The notes: a model not told the origin generated them from the sequence alone. Positions 19,810-32,249 are shown, numbered from the stretch's first letter. The stretch: 64,000 nt of DNA from Allolobophora icterica (GCA_963556255.1 OY744613.1:39101888-39165887); one strand, 5' to 3'. Made by a program: numbers and translations.

Positions 19810-20480
19810 CAAATAAAACGGTTGCACAACGCGTTAAAACACCATCTAATCGACCTTTTCTCGCTCACCGTGGGTCTTTCATACGAAGCCCAACTTAGGG
19901 CTCCCAGGTAAAGTCGCAGAAATATAGATCATTTTCTGACATTAGGCCTACCTCGCTCCTTTAAGATATGGAGAATTTATGCATTGGAAACTCTCAAAAC
20001 ACCCACAAATGAACCTAAGTCTTAATATGTGCTTCAACTCAAAATACTTCTCCCCATAAGCTAACAAAGACTGAACTTGTACACAGTTCTGTGAATTACA
20101 AACCCTACAACCAAAAAGTTTTAAATTATAAGCCTTATTGTACATATCTAAGCCACAATTCTCAGTAACTGAAACAATATTTTCAAAATCCGTTCAGCAT
20201 TGTTAAGCTTATGCTAAAGATAAGTTTGTAAAGAACAAAAATATAAAGAGCAATGATCATCAAACAATCAAAACACTGTACTAGCAACAAATTATATAAA
20301 AGCTGAAGACAATCATGTCTGACATCAAAAAATCGTCTAAAAACCGTAATTGTAATAACTGACCGGAGAAAGTTCAACTAATCCGAACTATTCACTACTT
20401 ATACCCTATTTAGGTTCATAATCGATGTTCTTTTGGTCTAAAAGAATCTTGGCAATGAGGATTCCAGCCACACAAATGGA
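19810..20480 (+). repeat. Segmental duplication, copy 1 left part (paralogue of 37375-38110)
   Basis: It shares runs such as TTTTCTGACATT, CCTCGCTCCTTTAAGATA, ATGAACCTAAGTCT, ATAAGCCTTATTGTAC and AATGAGGATTCCA with 37375-38110 in the same order. It lacks the palindrome found in the other copy. Confidence 0.75.
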
Positions 20481-20974
20481 TTTATCCTCTTCCCAGTATT
20501 TAGAATATCCTCAAAGGACTTAAAATCGTTATCATTCACCGACGTTAACCGACGTCCTATAGATACTGTTACCAGGGGCTGATCCAGAAGGTTTATCAGG
20601 GGGGCCAAAAATAATATATACCTACATACATACATACATACAAACCAGTGTTTAAGCTAGTCCCCCTCTTCTGGGAGGGAATAAAAGTTTGTGGATCAAA
20701 GTTTGTGGGTGTAGTGACCAACGGACCAAGGAACAATCATTTGGAAATTCATCTCAGAAAAATGATGACCTTGTTTTAGTCAATAATCTCCTAAAAAATT
20801 TGACGTCACATTTCCATATTTCGCCATATCAAATGGGGGCGGGCATTATTTCGTCATTTTCCTCGTGACGGGGGTCACGTCCTGTGTGAATATCAAATGG
20901 GGGTCAGTCCAATATGCGGTAAAATGCATTATATTGTTAGGTAATCAGGTATGTGATGGTATGTCTATGCTGAG

Positions 20975-21117
20975 AAGTCGATAGCTTAATCGCTAAGTCA
21001 GTTGAAAACTTTAAGCGACTTTATAGTCATTCGATAAGCATGCGACTTAGTCGACTGAGTCGCTAAGTCAGTCGCTAACTCATCAAGCCAGTCGGTAACT
21101 CCTTAGCGAGTGACTCC
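20975..21117 (-). repeat. Inverted copy of the TTAGCGACTGA repeat
   Basis: Reverse complement matches 4700-4850. It lies in a block (20480-21360) absent from the paralogous segment, so it was inserted after the duplication. Confidence 0.6.
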
Positions 21118-21360
21118 GGGTACTAATTCAAATTATCTTCTCCTGTCCCGTCGGGCAATTCGATTCAATGGGAACAACAGCCACAGATTCGTGTCGTATA
21201 CTCTTCCATCATGCAGCACACAAAATTTGTCTTGGCCTTCAAATGCTAAGGCGGAATCAAATTCTCCGTCACAGCTGAAGTCGTGCATCCAGGACACTGA
21301 CATGTATTCCCTCCGTATCCGTCAGACACAAGGTGTCTGGAGAAGAGCTTCTTCGTAGTC

Positions 21361-22190
21361 AGCAGTTCGTCGTAGAACGCAGCGCAGCGCCAAAGCGAAG
21401 ACTCTTGTGCATTTCCAAATGCAAATGTACCTTGGCGCAGCCCGGTAACTAACCTGAAATCACGGGAGATGGTCAGGTCCATGGTGGTGCTAGAAACTGC
21501 GATGCAAAATTCGCTCCTAGTAGAGCACACCCTTTAGCCTTCGTTGAACTCCGCCATTTCCGTGGCTATAGGCAGTTAGACAGTTGGTGGGCCTCTCTCA
21601 TCATTCTTCGCATCAGACTGTATGCTTATTTAAGCAACAGTAGAAATTTGCGCGGGAACATGGTTAGTCTAATGAATCTGCACATTTATTTAATCCAATA
21701 GCTGAAAGTTCTTCATCGCTAAAATCCTTGTGATTGGCCTTGAATCAGTTATGTGTGCGGGAGAAGTAATCTTTTTGCACTTCTGTGTGATTAGCTATAA
21801 ATGTACTCATAACTAATTTTTTTTACTCTTCTTATATTCACTTTCGATCATGGGACTTAAATTGATTGGTTCCTATGCAGTGCATAAATTCTGGACCTTA
21901 CGTCTTATACAACTTTTAGTCAACATTTCTTGCAGAAAATGTTTTTGAGCAGATTTTTAGACAGTAATGTACAATGTTGGTAACTATGGCCTACTAGTTT
22001 CGTTGTAAAATTTTTTAAGTAGTTTCTGTGTCCATCACTGTCAATTTAAGATTAAATTTTAAAATATTATTATTACATTCCATTACATTAAATTGTATTT
22101 GTCATTTTCGTTGAACAGAATCACCCTTTTACAATCTTCCGCCAGCTTTAAATATAACAGTTGAAACTACGACAGCTGCAGGTGCGTACT
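21361..22190 (+). repeat. Segmental duplication, copy 1 right part (paralogue of 38120-39100)
   Basis: Colinear with 38120-39100 and, for 21800-22190, with 36270-36745. A fourth truncated copy is at 23481-23705. Shared words include TTTCAAATGCAAATG-type, AATCACGGGAGATGG and TTAAATTGATTGGTTCCTAT. It contains the stalk exon 22119-22181. Confidence 0.78.
22119..22181 (+). CDS. Short extracellular stalk exon (copy 1)
   Basis: Acceptor TTGAACAG, donor GTGCGT, 63 bp, phase 1-1, encoding SPFYNLPPALNITVETTTAA. It is paralogous to 36610-36741 and 38884-39090 in both flanks and reading frame. The Thr/Pro content and one N-glycosylation sequon (NIT) fit a membrane-proximal stalk or linker. It is shorter than its two paralogues, and whether it is still spliced in cannot be told from sequence. 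Confidence 0.6.
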
Positions 22191-22574
22191 GGCCTAATCA
22201 CTGATGTAATTCTGCCATTATACCACGGACCTCAATGTTGTATTTTTATATTTGTTATCGTTATTGTAATTGTGATTGTTATTTTAATTATTTAAAATTT
22301 GACCTGATGTAAAATGGACCCATCAGGGGTTTTAGCATTATTTAGTCTGATATAGACCCCATTGGTCAATGTCTAATTTGGTAAAAGTACTCCCAAGGTC
22401 ACAGCGTTTAAACGTTGGATTGTCAGCGTTTGAATAAAAAGGTGGTTTCTCGACCGTCCCCCGTGAAGGTGCTGGGCAGAAAGGGAGTGCAAGCCCTCGT
22501 TTTAGTTGTTAGCGTATACTATCACTTGATCAATGACGTTGTTTCCAACTGTTATAGAAGTAAATATAATGGCA

Positions 22575-23475
<901 letters not shown>

Positions 23476-23480
23476 GCAGT

Positions 23481-23705
23481 TGGTCATAGAGCGCATCGCA
23501 GCACCAATACAAGAAGTGGCATTTTCAAATGCAAATGGACCTTGACGCTGCCTATAATTACTAATCTGAAATCATGGGAGATGGACAGGTCCATGGGGTG
23601 CGAAAAATCGCGATACGTTTGATCTTAGTAGAGCACACCCCTTAGCCTTCGTTGAACTCCGCCATTTCCGTGGCTATGGCCTATAGGCAGTTAGACAGTT
23701 GGCGA
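23481..23705 (+). repeat. Truncated fourth copy of the duplicated intron segment
   Basis: Closely similar to 21375-21600 (GTAGAGCACACCC, CTTAGCCTTCGTTGAACTCCGCC shared). It stops before the stalk exon, so it carries no coding sequence. 23706-24000 shows nothing recognisable. Confidence 0.75.
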
Positions 23706-24009
23706 CAGTTAGTGCAACATACACTTCAACTATCAAACGAAAACAAAGGTTCTTCTAAAGATTTGATCTGAAGATTATACGGCATGGTAGACAAGCATAT
23801 CCTGAACCAATCGTCAATCATGCAGAACTCTGAAATGTAAAAAACAACTGAAACGTTGGCTTCTGCGAGGACTTAGTAGAAGGAAAATCGTCTAACAGTT
23901 GGGTATCCCCAACTAATAATTCTATCATACTTGCAAAAACTGATGGGTCTACCCGGTCTATTAAACACAAGAATCAAAGCAAATACCTAATCACACATAC
24001 TAGAATGCA

Positions 24010-25560
24010 AATAATGTATGTCACGTTATTTCGCCGTCGTCGCTCTGCGATGGTAGACAACAGGAATGGGTCAACATTGTCCAGCGTTTTCTATTTCGTA
24101 TTGTTACCATTAATTAGGCTGGTCTCAGAAAGTCCAATCCATCCTATAATGTTGTCAATCCAGGATATTCTTGGTCTACCGCTGTTGCGAACTCCTACAA
24201 GACACGTCATCAGGCTGCCTTCGATGTTGTCCCTCGGCTGCCTCATGATGTGCCCGAAGTAGGCTACCGTAGTTTGCGGGTTCGGACGTGGTTCAGCAGT
24301 TCGCTTTTGGTCCTCGCCAGCGTGTATACTTGTTCGGTGGCCATACTTTTGTCCAGGGAATTCTTAACAACCTTCTGACGCACTTGTTCTCAAACGCTTG
24401 GATGTGTTGCTCTTCTTCTTTCCTTAGCGTCCGGGCCTCACATCCGTATGTTGCTGTCGGCCATGCCAATGCGCTCATCATCCGTAATTTGGTGCCATTA
24501 TGTATCGACTTGTTCTTCCGTATTTTTGTCAGTTTAACCATGACTGCCATTCCCATGGCCAGCATTGATTTGACATCTTAGTTGCAGTCCGCCTCTTAAG
24601 TTACTCTGCTCCCCAAGTACATAAAAGATTTTACTTGCTTCAGTTCTCCGGGTGTCCACATTTATCTCGAGTGTTTCTTCTATGTTCGTCGCTACCTTCG
24701 TTTTGTCGCATTGATCAACATTCCATATTTTTTGCTGCAGTTTCGACTCGACATGACATTACATTTAAAAAAATTCTTTCCACCAATCCTGAACCCCCAG
24801 TGAATCCATATAGTGCCTTTCGCATCACCTGCTCTGTTAGTATATTAAACAGGCATGGCGAGAGGTTACATCCTTGCCGCACTCCTGTTTGTCTGTTCTG
24901 ACATTGACGTGTTGCTTTTTGTACAGACTTCGTAATAATTATTGTGTTAGTTGGGGCGGAAACCCCATTTCGAGCATTGTCAACCATAGTTGAATATGTC
25001 TGATCATATCGAAGGCCTTTGTGAAGTCGATAAAGCAAAGATACACCGGTTGATTTCTTTCTTTTGCTTTTTCTAGTACAAATATATCAATGGTGGTCTC
25101 GTGTGCCTCTTTTTGGCCTGAATCCAGCTTGTTCCTATGCAATCTCTTCTTCTAGTTTGAGTTGCATTCTTTCTAAAATCACGCGTAGTAGTATCTTGCT
25201 AGCATGCGAGACCAGAGCGATCGTTCTGCAATTGCTGCATTGGAGCGGGTCTCCCTTCTTGGGGAGTGGAATAAATGCTGATTGTGTCCATTCTTCTGGC
25301 CAGACTCCGGTCTTCCATATTGCTACACAAATCTCGTGGAGTTTGGTCATTGTCATCCCCGCCCCCAAACCTGACTAGTTCTACGGCTACATCATCCGGC
25401 CTGGTGCTTTACGTGTGGCCGATTTCAACAATGCTCGTCTGATTTAATCTATCAATGGTGGTGGTTCTCTGTCGCTTGTGTGTCAGTTTCGATTTTTATG
25501 TTTTCATCTTCGTCATTGTATAGTTCTTCGCAGTAATGTATGCAATGACGCATTATGATA
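24010..25560 (-). pseudogene. Decayed LINE reverse transcriptase
   Basis: Read right to left on the minus strand: IPLPKKGDPLQCSNCRTIAL (25200-25290), CFIDFTKAFD with the first catalytic Asp (about 25030), TGVRQGCNLSPCLFNI (about 24860), then a gap where the YADD block should be, and a C-terminal part with TYGCEARTLR and RRLLRIPWT (24340-24450), ending in HIMRQP-like and RRRRN residues near 24020. It belongs to a LINE family different from the CR1-like one. At least four frame breaks and the lost catalytic block make it dead. The endonuclease half is absent. Confidence 0.8.
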
Positions 25561-26700
25561 CCTAATCACCGTACACATAAAAGACATTCAGTCTTGCACA
25601 AAACGTTTCCAAATCCATATGAACTTCCTAAGCAAATGTTACAATATTACAGACCGAAGTTAAAACTTCAATAGCATAATTTTACATGTGTTATGAAGCT
25701 TAGAAAATTTAAATTGTGCTGAATAAAGAAGTCAACCATGATTAGATGCAATAGATATAAGATTTGCAGTCTGTCTACATTTACAATCTGCTTAAACAGT
25801 TTCAAGGAAAGAAAACATTACTATTCAGTACCAAACAATAATTTTTGCTTAGTTTAAGTCTCGCCCATTACGGGTTATGACGAGAATCTACACTGGTTTT
25901 CTAATCACAACGCCTACTAATCTTTTCATGATCCTAGATAGGCAAATTGGTTTAGACCATAATATTATTTCCTCGAATTTGCAAAGTATGCACGTAACCC
26001 TACAACGCAACTGATCGGTGACAGATCCACTTCCGATCAATGCACAACATTCACACACAAGACTGTGAATTGTATCAGTGAACAATGAATCAAGTTTTCT
26101 GATCAGAACTGTTGTTTGACGACCTTAGAACAATTATCAATGGCCATTGGTTTAGCATTCAAAAACCAGCTCTTTGCAGCGTTCACTGCCCTACCTAATA
26201 TCTATTTCTTGTCTCTAATTGAATATTAATTAATTGTGTCGTTTGAGTAAGCTAGGGTAATTAGGCAACACCATTTATAATGATAAGAGTACATCATAGC
26301 AATACAATATTAAATACTATACTGCGACAAAAAGTCGCGGAACTTTAAAAAAATGTAAACGTCCACGAACGGTGGTGACGCCACTAACCACAGTGAGTTT
26401 AGACGACTAAGCTCAAAGAGCAACTCGAATAATAAAGAAAACATTGGACCGTATTTGAATCATGAGAGAAAACAGGAAGAAAAAGTATTAAAAAATGGAT
26501 ATTCAATAATTGGCTTCAGTACGCAGCAGTGACCGGTATTTAACTGTCTCGGTGAAGTTAGATCAATGTTTGTAAGCCAGCATCAATAAGAAAGAAAATT
26601 TAAATAGGCCTTTTTTGTTAGGTGGCTATTTATTTATAAACTGGTGTTAACCATTTATTTATAAACTGGTGTTAACCAGGTGAATATTCAATTTGCCGTT
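25561..26700. other. Intron upstream of kringle 1, no recognised features
   Basis: AT-rich sequence. Only a short direct duplication ATTTATTTATAAACTGGTGTTAACC (26629-26678, two copies) was noticed just before the kringle exon. Confidence 0.4.
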
Positions 26701-26715
26701 ATTGTTGTCTTATAG

Positions 26716-26997
26716 GCCTAGATTGCAGTATGGCAAACGCTGGATTAACTTACATGGGCACGCGAAATGTGACAACAACTGGAAAAGAGTGTCAATTATG
26801 GACGTCAGATGATCCCCATAAGATTGCAGACGACATCAAGGATGGCCAATTTCCTGACAATTCCAGAGCAGAGGCAAAGAATTTCTGTCGAAACCCCCAG
26901 ACTAACAAGAAACTGGCTATATGGTGCTACACAACGGACCCTACGGTGGAATGGGAATACTGCGATCCTTGTCCTGAAAATCATGGAAACTACCGCG
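26716..26997 (+). CDS. Kringle 1 exon (single-exon kringle)
   Basis: The acceptor is TTATAG at 26710-26715 (or CCTAG ending 26721, same frame); the donor is GTATGG after CGCG at 26997, phase 1-1. The kringle has six cysteines: DCSM, ECQLW, NFCRN, IWCY, YCDPC. The landmarks RNP, WCYT and VEWEYC are canonical. Kringles are disulfide-looped protein-binding modules seen in plasminogen and HGF. The DGD-type aspartates of the lysine-binding site are not present after CRNP (QTNKK instead), so plasminogen-like lysine binding is not expected. The whole kringle is in one exon, unlike kringle 2. If the donor were unused the frame would end at a stop at 27029. Confidence 0.85.
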
Positions 26998-27070
26998 GTA
27001 TGGTGTCCGCTGATTTCAATCGAATATAATGTAGAACATTAAAGTCATCCGGTTGTCATTCATTTGTAAC

Positions 27071-27460
27071 ATTGTATTGTATTGTATTGTATTGTATATG
27101 GGCATTTATAAAGCGCCTCTCGCGGTATATACCATTCAGAGGCGCTCCCAGTGCGCGAGACCCCGAGAGAAAAAGCTGGATTTAAGGTGAGAAAAGGAAG
27201 AAGCAACGCTACCAGAGAGAATGGTGGTGCGGACAGAAGGAGGAAGTCGGTTCCAAAGTGAGGGACCTATGCAGGCAAAGGACCTGGACTGAGCCATAGT
27301 TGTCCTGACACGAGGAACTAAGAGGTCAAGACGATCAGAAGATCGGAGACGACGCAGCGAAGCAGCAGAATGAGGCCGTTGAAACAGATCGCGTAAGTAC
27401 TGTGGAGCAAGATCCAGCTGAGATTTAAGCACAAGAATAAGCAACATAGTAAGTCTTTTA
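27071..27460 (-). pseudogene. LINE 3' end with C-terminal ORF piece
   Basis: Minus-strand reading gives LVPRVRTTMAQSRSFACIGP and SLWNRLPPSVR, then the tail with GAGCGCCTCTGAATGG...GGCGCTTTATAAATGCCC and a (TACAA)n run at 27071-27098. Closely related to 60655-61100. It is a CR1-like 3' end, 5' truncated. Confidence 0.75.
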
Positions 27461-28216
27461 TAATCGCCTCAAGTTCTTCAAACAAACCACATACCACCAT
27501 AACCGCCGCACATCGACCTTCTTTACTATATGTCGCCTGCATTATCTGGCTCTAGTTATCACTCCACAATTCTCTTTCTGGTTTTTCTTACAAAGGAACT
27601 CGGATCTTGGCAACTCTGTATAACAGCAGGGCTCGTCGAAAAGCTGGTTCCCTACGCTTAGCTTTTGAGTAGCGCATTGGAATATAGCGAAGCTTCCTCT
27701 GTTCGATGCACGAATACGAGATTCTAAGTTGGAACTGAACCAGTCATCATCGCTCCTTCTTGCAGAATATCAAAGTTTTAACGCTTGCAGAGTTTTTCAA
27801 CATGTCACCAATACATGCTTTCCGTCTATCACTGTTCGTGAAAATGAGTTTAGCCTTGTTTCACATTGTATATATTTCCTGCTATCAGTGGAATTATGTT
27901 ATCGCGTTCCAGCGTTAATGTATTCGCTGGTCCGCATCATGTTATGACGAAATACAGCTCCCTGTCGTTGGATGATTGAATCCAATTCTTATGAAATGCC
28001 GCGTGACAAAAATTTCGGAAATACCTTAAATAAAATTGGAAGAGAGCTTAAATTTTCTTGGTGAAACAAAGTGCTAAGTTTTACAATGAATTAGGAACAG
28101 ACACAGATAGGACAATATGGATGCTGTCCTCATTGTCCTAATTGTGTCCAGTTGTGGAAACATTTAGGAGTTTATAATCAACTGCATAATCTTACATCGC
28201 AAAAATTAAAATTTAG
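27461..28216. other. Intron between kringle exons, no recognised features
   Basis: No conserved ORF or repeat family was recognised in this stretch. Confidence 0.4.
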
Positions 28217-28364
28217 GTTGTACACTACGAGATAATGGAACATCATACACTGGAACATTAGATCATTCCATGTCTAATGCGGTATGTCAACCTTGGTCAA
28301 ATCATGCGGCTCCGGATTATGTGTTCCCAGACGGAAATGCAGGGAAAGCAAAGAACTACTGCCG
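28217..28364 (+). CDS. Kringle 2, first-half exon
   Basis: Acceptor AATTTAG, donor GTATAC, 148 bp, entering in phase 1 and leaving in phase 2. It encodes CTLRDNGTSYTGTLDH through GKAKNYCR with cysteines 1-3 of a kringle (C-TLR, VCQPW, NYCR). The split codon Arg is completed by the first base of the exon at 30336, giving the kringle-typical NYCR/NP junction. The position matches the usual intron within kringle domains of vertebrate genes. Confidence 0.85.
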
Positions 28365-28782
28365 GTATACAGTCAGAAATTTATTTCTAAGCTGTTCTTA
28401 TGAAATGTTATCCTCAGATTCATTGTAATACTTCAAATAGTTTTTCCTTACTTGTCTTGTAGCTAATCATTATATTTGAAATGAACATTGTATTTGGACA
28501 ATCTCACAGTAACACCAACTTGCTGAATCGTCTTTATACACGTGCACACAAACATACATTCATAAGCATCTCTTGATCGTACATTATATGCCCTTTAACA
28601 AACACTTTTATACATATATATATACACACATGTATATAGTTTTTGTGCTGGCCCACACCTCAGGTGAGCGTGATTTTCTTCCGAAAAATTTCTTTGATTA
28701 AGCTGCCTAAGCTACGAGGCTATGGCTACTCCCTGTTATGTAATCGGTAGATTAATCTTACTACAACCTATGATTTTATTTA

Positions 28783-29052
28783 CTATCGTTGGTATCGTTT
28801 TCCCTCTAAAACCTGTCTCCGCGCGGATTCATAACTATGGTCTTCAGTTACTCGGCGGATAAGCAAGTCGTGCTGCGACAATATCTCGAAGAAGTCGAAA
28901 GCTCCTGTTTTGTTATCAAATACAGATACCAAAACGTTCTTATTATCCGATCGCCGATCCTTAGTGGAAAACTGTAGGCGTACCCTTTCTTTTGATTGCC
29001 ATTTCTTTTGCGAGGCCCGGTATTTACCCAACAATTCTCCGTGATACTTCTT
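28783..29052 (-). other. Unrecognised open frame, about 89 codons
   Basis: An open minus-strand frame in an intron, with no ATG; it starts after a stop at 29053-29055. It has mixed, protein-like composition with pieces such as KKWQSKERVRLQFSTKDRR, VLVSVFDNKTGAFDFFEIL and RRVTEDHSYESARR. It is not a simple repeat and not a shadow of a known feature. It could be a fragment of an unidentified transposon or an antisense exon. I do not recognise a family. Confidence 0.3.
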
Positions 29053-29067
29053 TCAGCAGCAGTCTGT

Positions 29068-29191
29068 CAGTGGCGTAGCTAGGTTTTAACAGACGCGAGT
29101 CTGTTGAAGTGATCCGATGAAAAGGACCTACATTATGGAAAATGGTCTCAGCCCGGTTGCTACTCCTGCTCCACCCCTAGCTACGCCACTG
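29068..29191 (+). mobile_element. Short hAT-type MITE
   Basis: 124 bp with inverted ends CAGTGGCGTAGCTAGG, flanked by 8-bp near-identical duplications CAGTCTGT (29060-29067) and CTGTCTGT (29192-29199). CA start and 8-bp duplication are hAT traits. Confidence 0.8.
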
Positions 29192-29548
29192 CTGTCTGTA
29201 TCCTTTCTTATCTTCAATATAGGGCCTACACACCGACAAAACCGAACTCTCTTTCACCACCAACATTACTCGTCTATTTGCTTTTCCTCTGTCATACATC
29301 GCATGAGTTTTAAAAAAACTGCGCGTGTTTTTTTTATCCAAAAACATGTATTGAATAACTAACTCATCGCAGAAAAATGGCATTGATTTTCAAAGTGTCG
29401 AATCAGACATCGACAAATTCGTTGAGTGTAATAAAATCTCTTAACCAACTCTACACTCTGTGACCTTCCCGACCTACCTTAATACCATTTAGGACGAGGC
29501 TGTGATAAATGGCTAGTTATCCTTGCGGACAAATTTATTCGTTAGCAG

Positions 29549-29983
29549 CAGGGCCGCCGACAGAAATTCTGGGCCTCTAGGCAGAGCAGTCACGGGCCCC
29601 AAGGCAGAGCAGTCGCGGGCTCCTATGCAGAACAATCACGGGCCCCTAGGCAGAGCAGTCACGGGCCTCTAAACTATCTTGAGGAATTATATTAATCTTA
29701 TGGTCGTACGAAAAAATAAGAAAAAAATTATAATGAAACAATAAAAGTGCGGGTACGACCGTACGATATTATATTTATATATACAACTATGATTTTATTC
29801 AGATGCTTATAGTTTAAACTGATTGTAGTTAAGCGTCAGATAATATTTTCAAAAAGGCATAAATCATAAACTTTGTATAACTGATCATAATATTTTTCAT
29901 AAGTTGATTGCGGGCCCGGCCCGGGTCCCTAAAAAGTCGCCAGGCCCCTGGGCATTTTCCCCCTTCCCCTCTCGGCGGGCCTG
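29549..29983 (+). mobile_element. hAT-type MITE, inner (younger) copy
   Basis: 435 bp, ends CAGGGCCGCCGA / TCGGCGGGCCTG inverted, duplicated target GTTAGCAG at 29541-29548 and 29984-29991. It contains about four tandem copies of a 27-bp unit (GGCAGAGCAGTCACGGGCCCC). It is inserted three bases into the related copy at 29989-30165. Confidence 0.85.
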
Positions 29984-29988
29984 GTTAG

Positions 29989-30165
29989 CAGGGCCACCGA
30001 CGGAAATTCTGGGCCGCTAGGCAGAGCAGTCACGGGCCCCTAAAAATATCATTAGGCTTTATGAGAAAAGTCGATTACGGGCCCGGCCCGGGCCCCTAAA
30101 CATCGCTGGAAATTCGCCGGGCCCCTGGGCATTTGCCCCCCTGCCATCGCCTCTCGGCGGGCCTG
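29989..30165 (+). mobile_element. hAT-type MITE, outer (older) copy
   Basis: 177 bp member of the same family, CAGGGCCACCGACGG...CTCTCGGCGGGCCTG. Its own target duplication is TTCGTTAG (29538-29545, now left of the inner copy) against TTTGTTAG (30166-30173), differing by one CpG-type transition. Confidence 0.8.
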
Positions 30166-30335
30166 TTTGTTAGTTGGAATGGTGTTAACATTGTGCCTAA
30201 AGGAAACAAGATATCTTATAAATGTTCAGATCATTTGCGATAGGTACCCAGTAGAAAGGCGATTTGCTCAACTATATAGCATAAAAATATTTTCAATGCC
30301 AACCGTAAACAAACAATGGTATAATTGTTTTTCAG

Positions 30336-30424
30336 AAACCCAAAACCGAATACCTACCTAGCGCCATGGTGTTACATCGACCCTATCGGAGGCGTTGAAT
30401 GGGATTATTGTGACATCTGCATGC
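30336..30424 (+). CDS. Kringle 2, second-half exon
   Basis: Acceptor TTTTTCAG, donor GTAAGT, 89 bp, phase 2 in and phase 1 out. It encodes NPKPNTYLAPWCYIDP through VEWDYCDICM with kringle cysteines 4-6. The frame continues exactly from the exon ending at 28364. The aspartate pair of the lysine-binding site is again missing. The outgoing phase fits the PAN exon at 34213. Confidence 0.85.
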
Positions 30425-30681
30425 GTAAGTCCACGTTTGTACACAAAATTAAATACTGTCGTATGAGAGATGACGCGTTACAAGTGACATTCATCAAAGT
30501 GTTTCTATGCAACTGACGCAGCCGTAAGGAATGCTGTACACTCCACCTTGCATGAATGCAGAACGGGAATCAGACACCATGACCCTGTCGCGGCTATGGG
30601 GTAGAAGTGTAGACTGAGAGCTGACTAAGCAGGGCCTGTGAAGCAGATGCGTTGCACATCAAACTCATTTGTAAGAATAAC

Positions 30682-31014
30682 CAGGAGCGTAGCCAGACTT
30701 AAATTCAAGAGGAGGCAAACAAATCTTGAAAAAATTTTGATGACCTTTTTGGGGAAATTTATCTCTGAAAAACTTGATGACCTTTTTTGGGGAGATTTCT
30801 GTCACAAAAATTTCATGAATTTTTTGGGAAATTTCTCTCTCAAAAACTTGATGACTTTTTTGGGAGATTTCTGTCAATTAAATTTCTTCTCTTGGGCCAG
30901 GATTCACCGTTCAAGAGTTCAAGAGGAGGCAACATAACCCAAGGAAAATTTTTAAATTTATAAAACCAAGAGGAGGCAACTGCCTCCTCTTGACTCGATG
31001 TAGCTACGCCTATG
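30682..31014 (+). mobile_element. hAT-type MITE with internal tandem units
   Basis: 333 bp, ends CAGGAGCGTAGCC and (inverted) CATAGGCGTAGCT, flanked by AGAATAAC (30674-30681) and AGACTAAC (31015-31022). Inside are about four roughly 45-bp units with ACTTGATGACCTTTTTTGGG and three copies of AAGAGGAGGCAA. Confidence 0.75.
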
Positions 31015-31022
31015 AGACTAAC

Positions 31023-32241
31023 AGATAAGCTTAAGGAGAGACTCCTAGAAGGCATTTACCCATCTAATGTTAATCTATGTTAGTTTAGTCACAGCCTAAT
31101 GAAAGTAATGACGATGCTACGACGATGTCATGACGATGTTATTTCAACTCTGTGTCAATGTAATGTGGAATTAGGTAACGCCATCGTTTGCTAAACTTGC
31201 ACCAGCTAATATTTCTAAGCTGCATGTTAATGCCACTACCCGTCAAATTGGAGGTGTCCGGGTCCCATGTTTGGCCATAGGCCTTTAGTTTTTTTATGAG
31301 GATTTCTTAGCACTGGCGCCCTATGCATCAGCCTATTCGGTTTAATATCCTGCCCATTATGCTTGATGGCCTTGTCGGCTTTGTGCCGTCATACCTTAGA
31401 GACTTTTGCATTTCGGTTTCCTCGGCACCCTTCCGTCGGCTGCCTATGGACTTCTGACTATCCTTCATAAGTAAACTACTACATCTCAGCCCAGAAGCGT
31501 TGCCTATGTTGGACCCACCAGCTGGAATCGCGGAATGGAGGTTTCATTGGTCGTTTTAAATTAAGTCAGCGTCCCTGCCATTTCTTTTTCAACAACAAAC
31601 CAAAGCATTTGGCTGTTTTATTTCTGTTAAAACATTAAAAAGACAAGATGCTTACTTAGCAATTCATTTCCAGTAGGCCTAATCTCGCAGATCAACGAAA
31701 AAGCATAAACATAAATAAGATAGGTTTTTCCTGCTAAGACATGAAAAAAGTTGGTTCTGAAGTACGTTTCCAGTGATCGCGCACACCAGCTTAAGACTTG
31801 AAGGGTTTCATGACAATGCGTTGTTGATTGCAAAGTGAAATTTTTAGTGTACAATGTCATCATCAAACTTAATCAGACGATGTCAGAATTCACTATTTCG
31901 AAAATACGACTGACTGCGCATAAGCCTATGTAACATATTTCAAGAATAATCGTTTACCTCAAAACATTCTCTCTATAGCTTGGATAAATGTGGAAATATG
32001 CAACGCAATTGGGACTTAGTATATTAAAGTTTTTATAAACCTAAAACCCTTAAAGCCAAAAGAGACACTTTATGAACTCTTTATGCAGAAAGTATTACCC
32101 GATACGACATCTACAGAATTCAGAAAAAAATGTTATTGTATTAAAGCTCCTCGTCTACCATTAGGCCTACTAACCTTATAACTGTGATTGAACGTCGTTG
32201 GTCCCAGTTCTACTTATAATTGTCTTAGACAAAGTAGCGTA
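31023..32241. other. Intron, no recognised features
   Basis: AT-rich stretch between MITEs without coding-like frames, tandem repeats or inverted repeats that I can support. Confidence 0.4.
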
Positions 32242-32249
32242 GCCTAATT

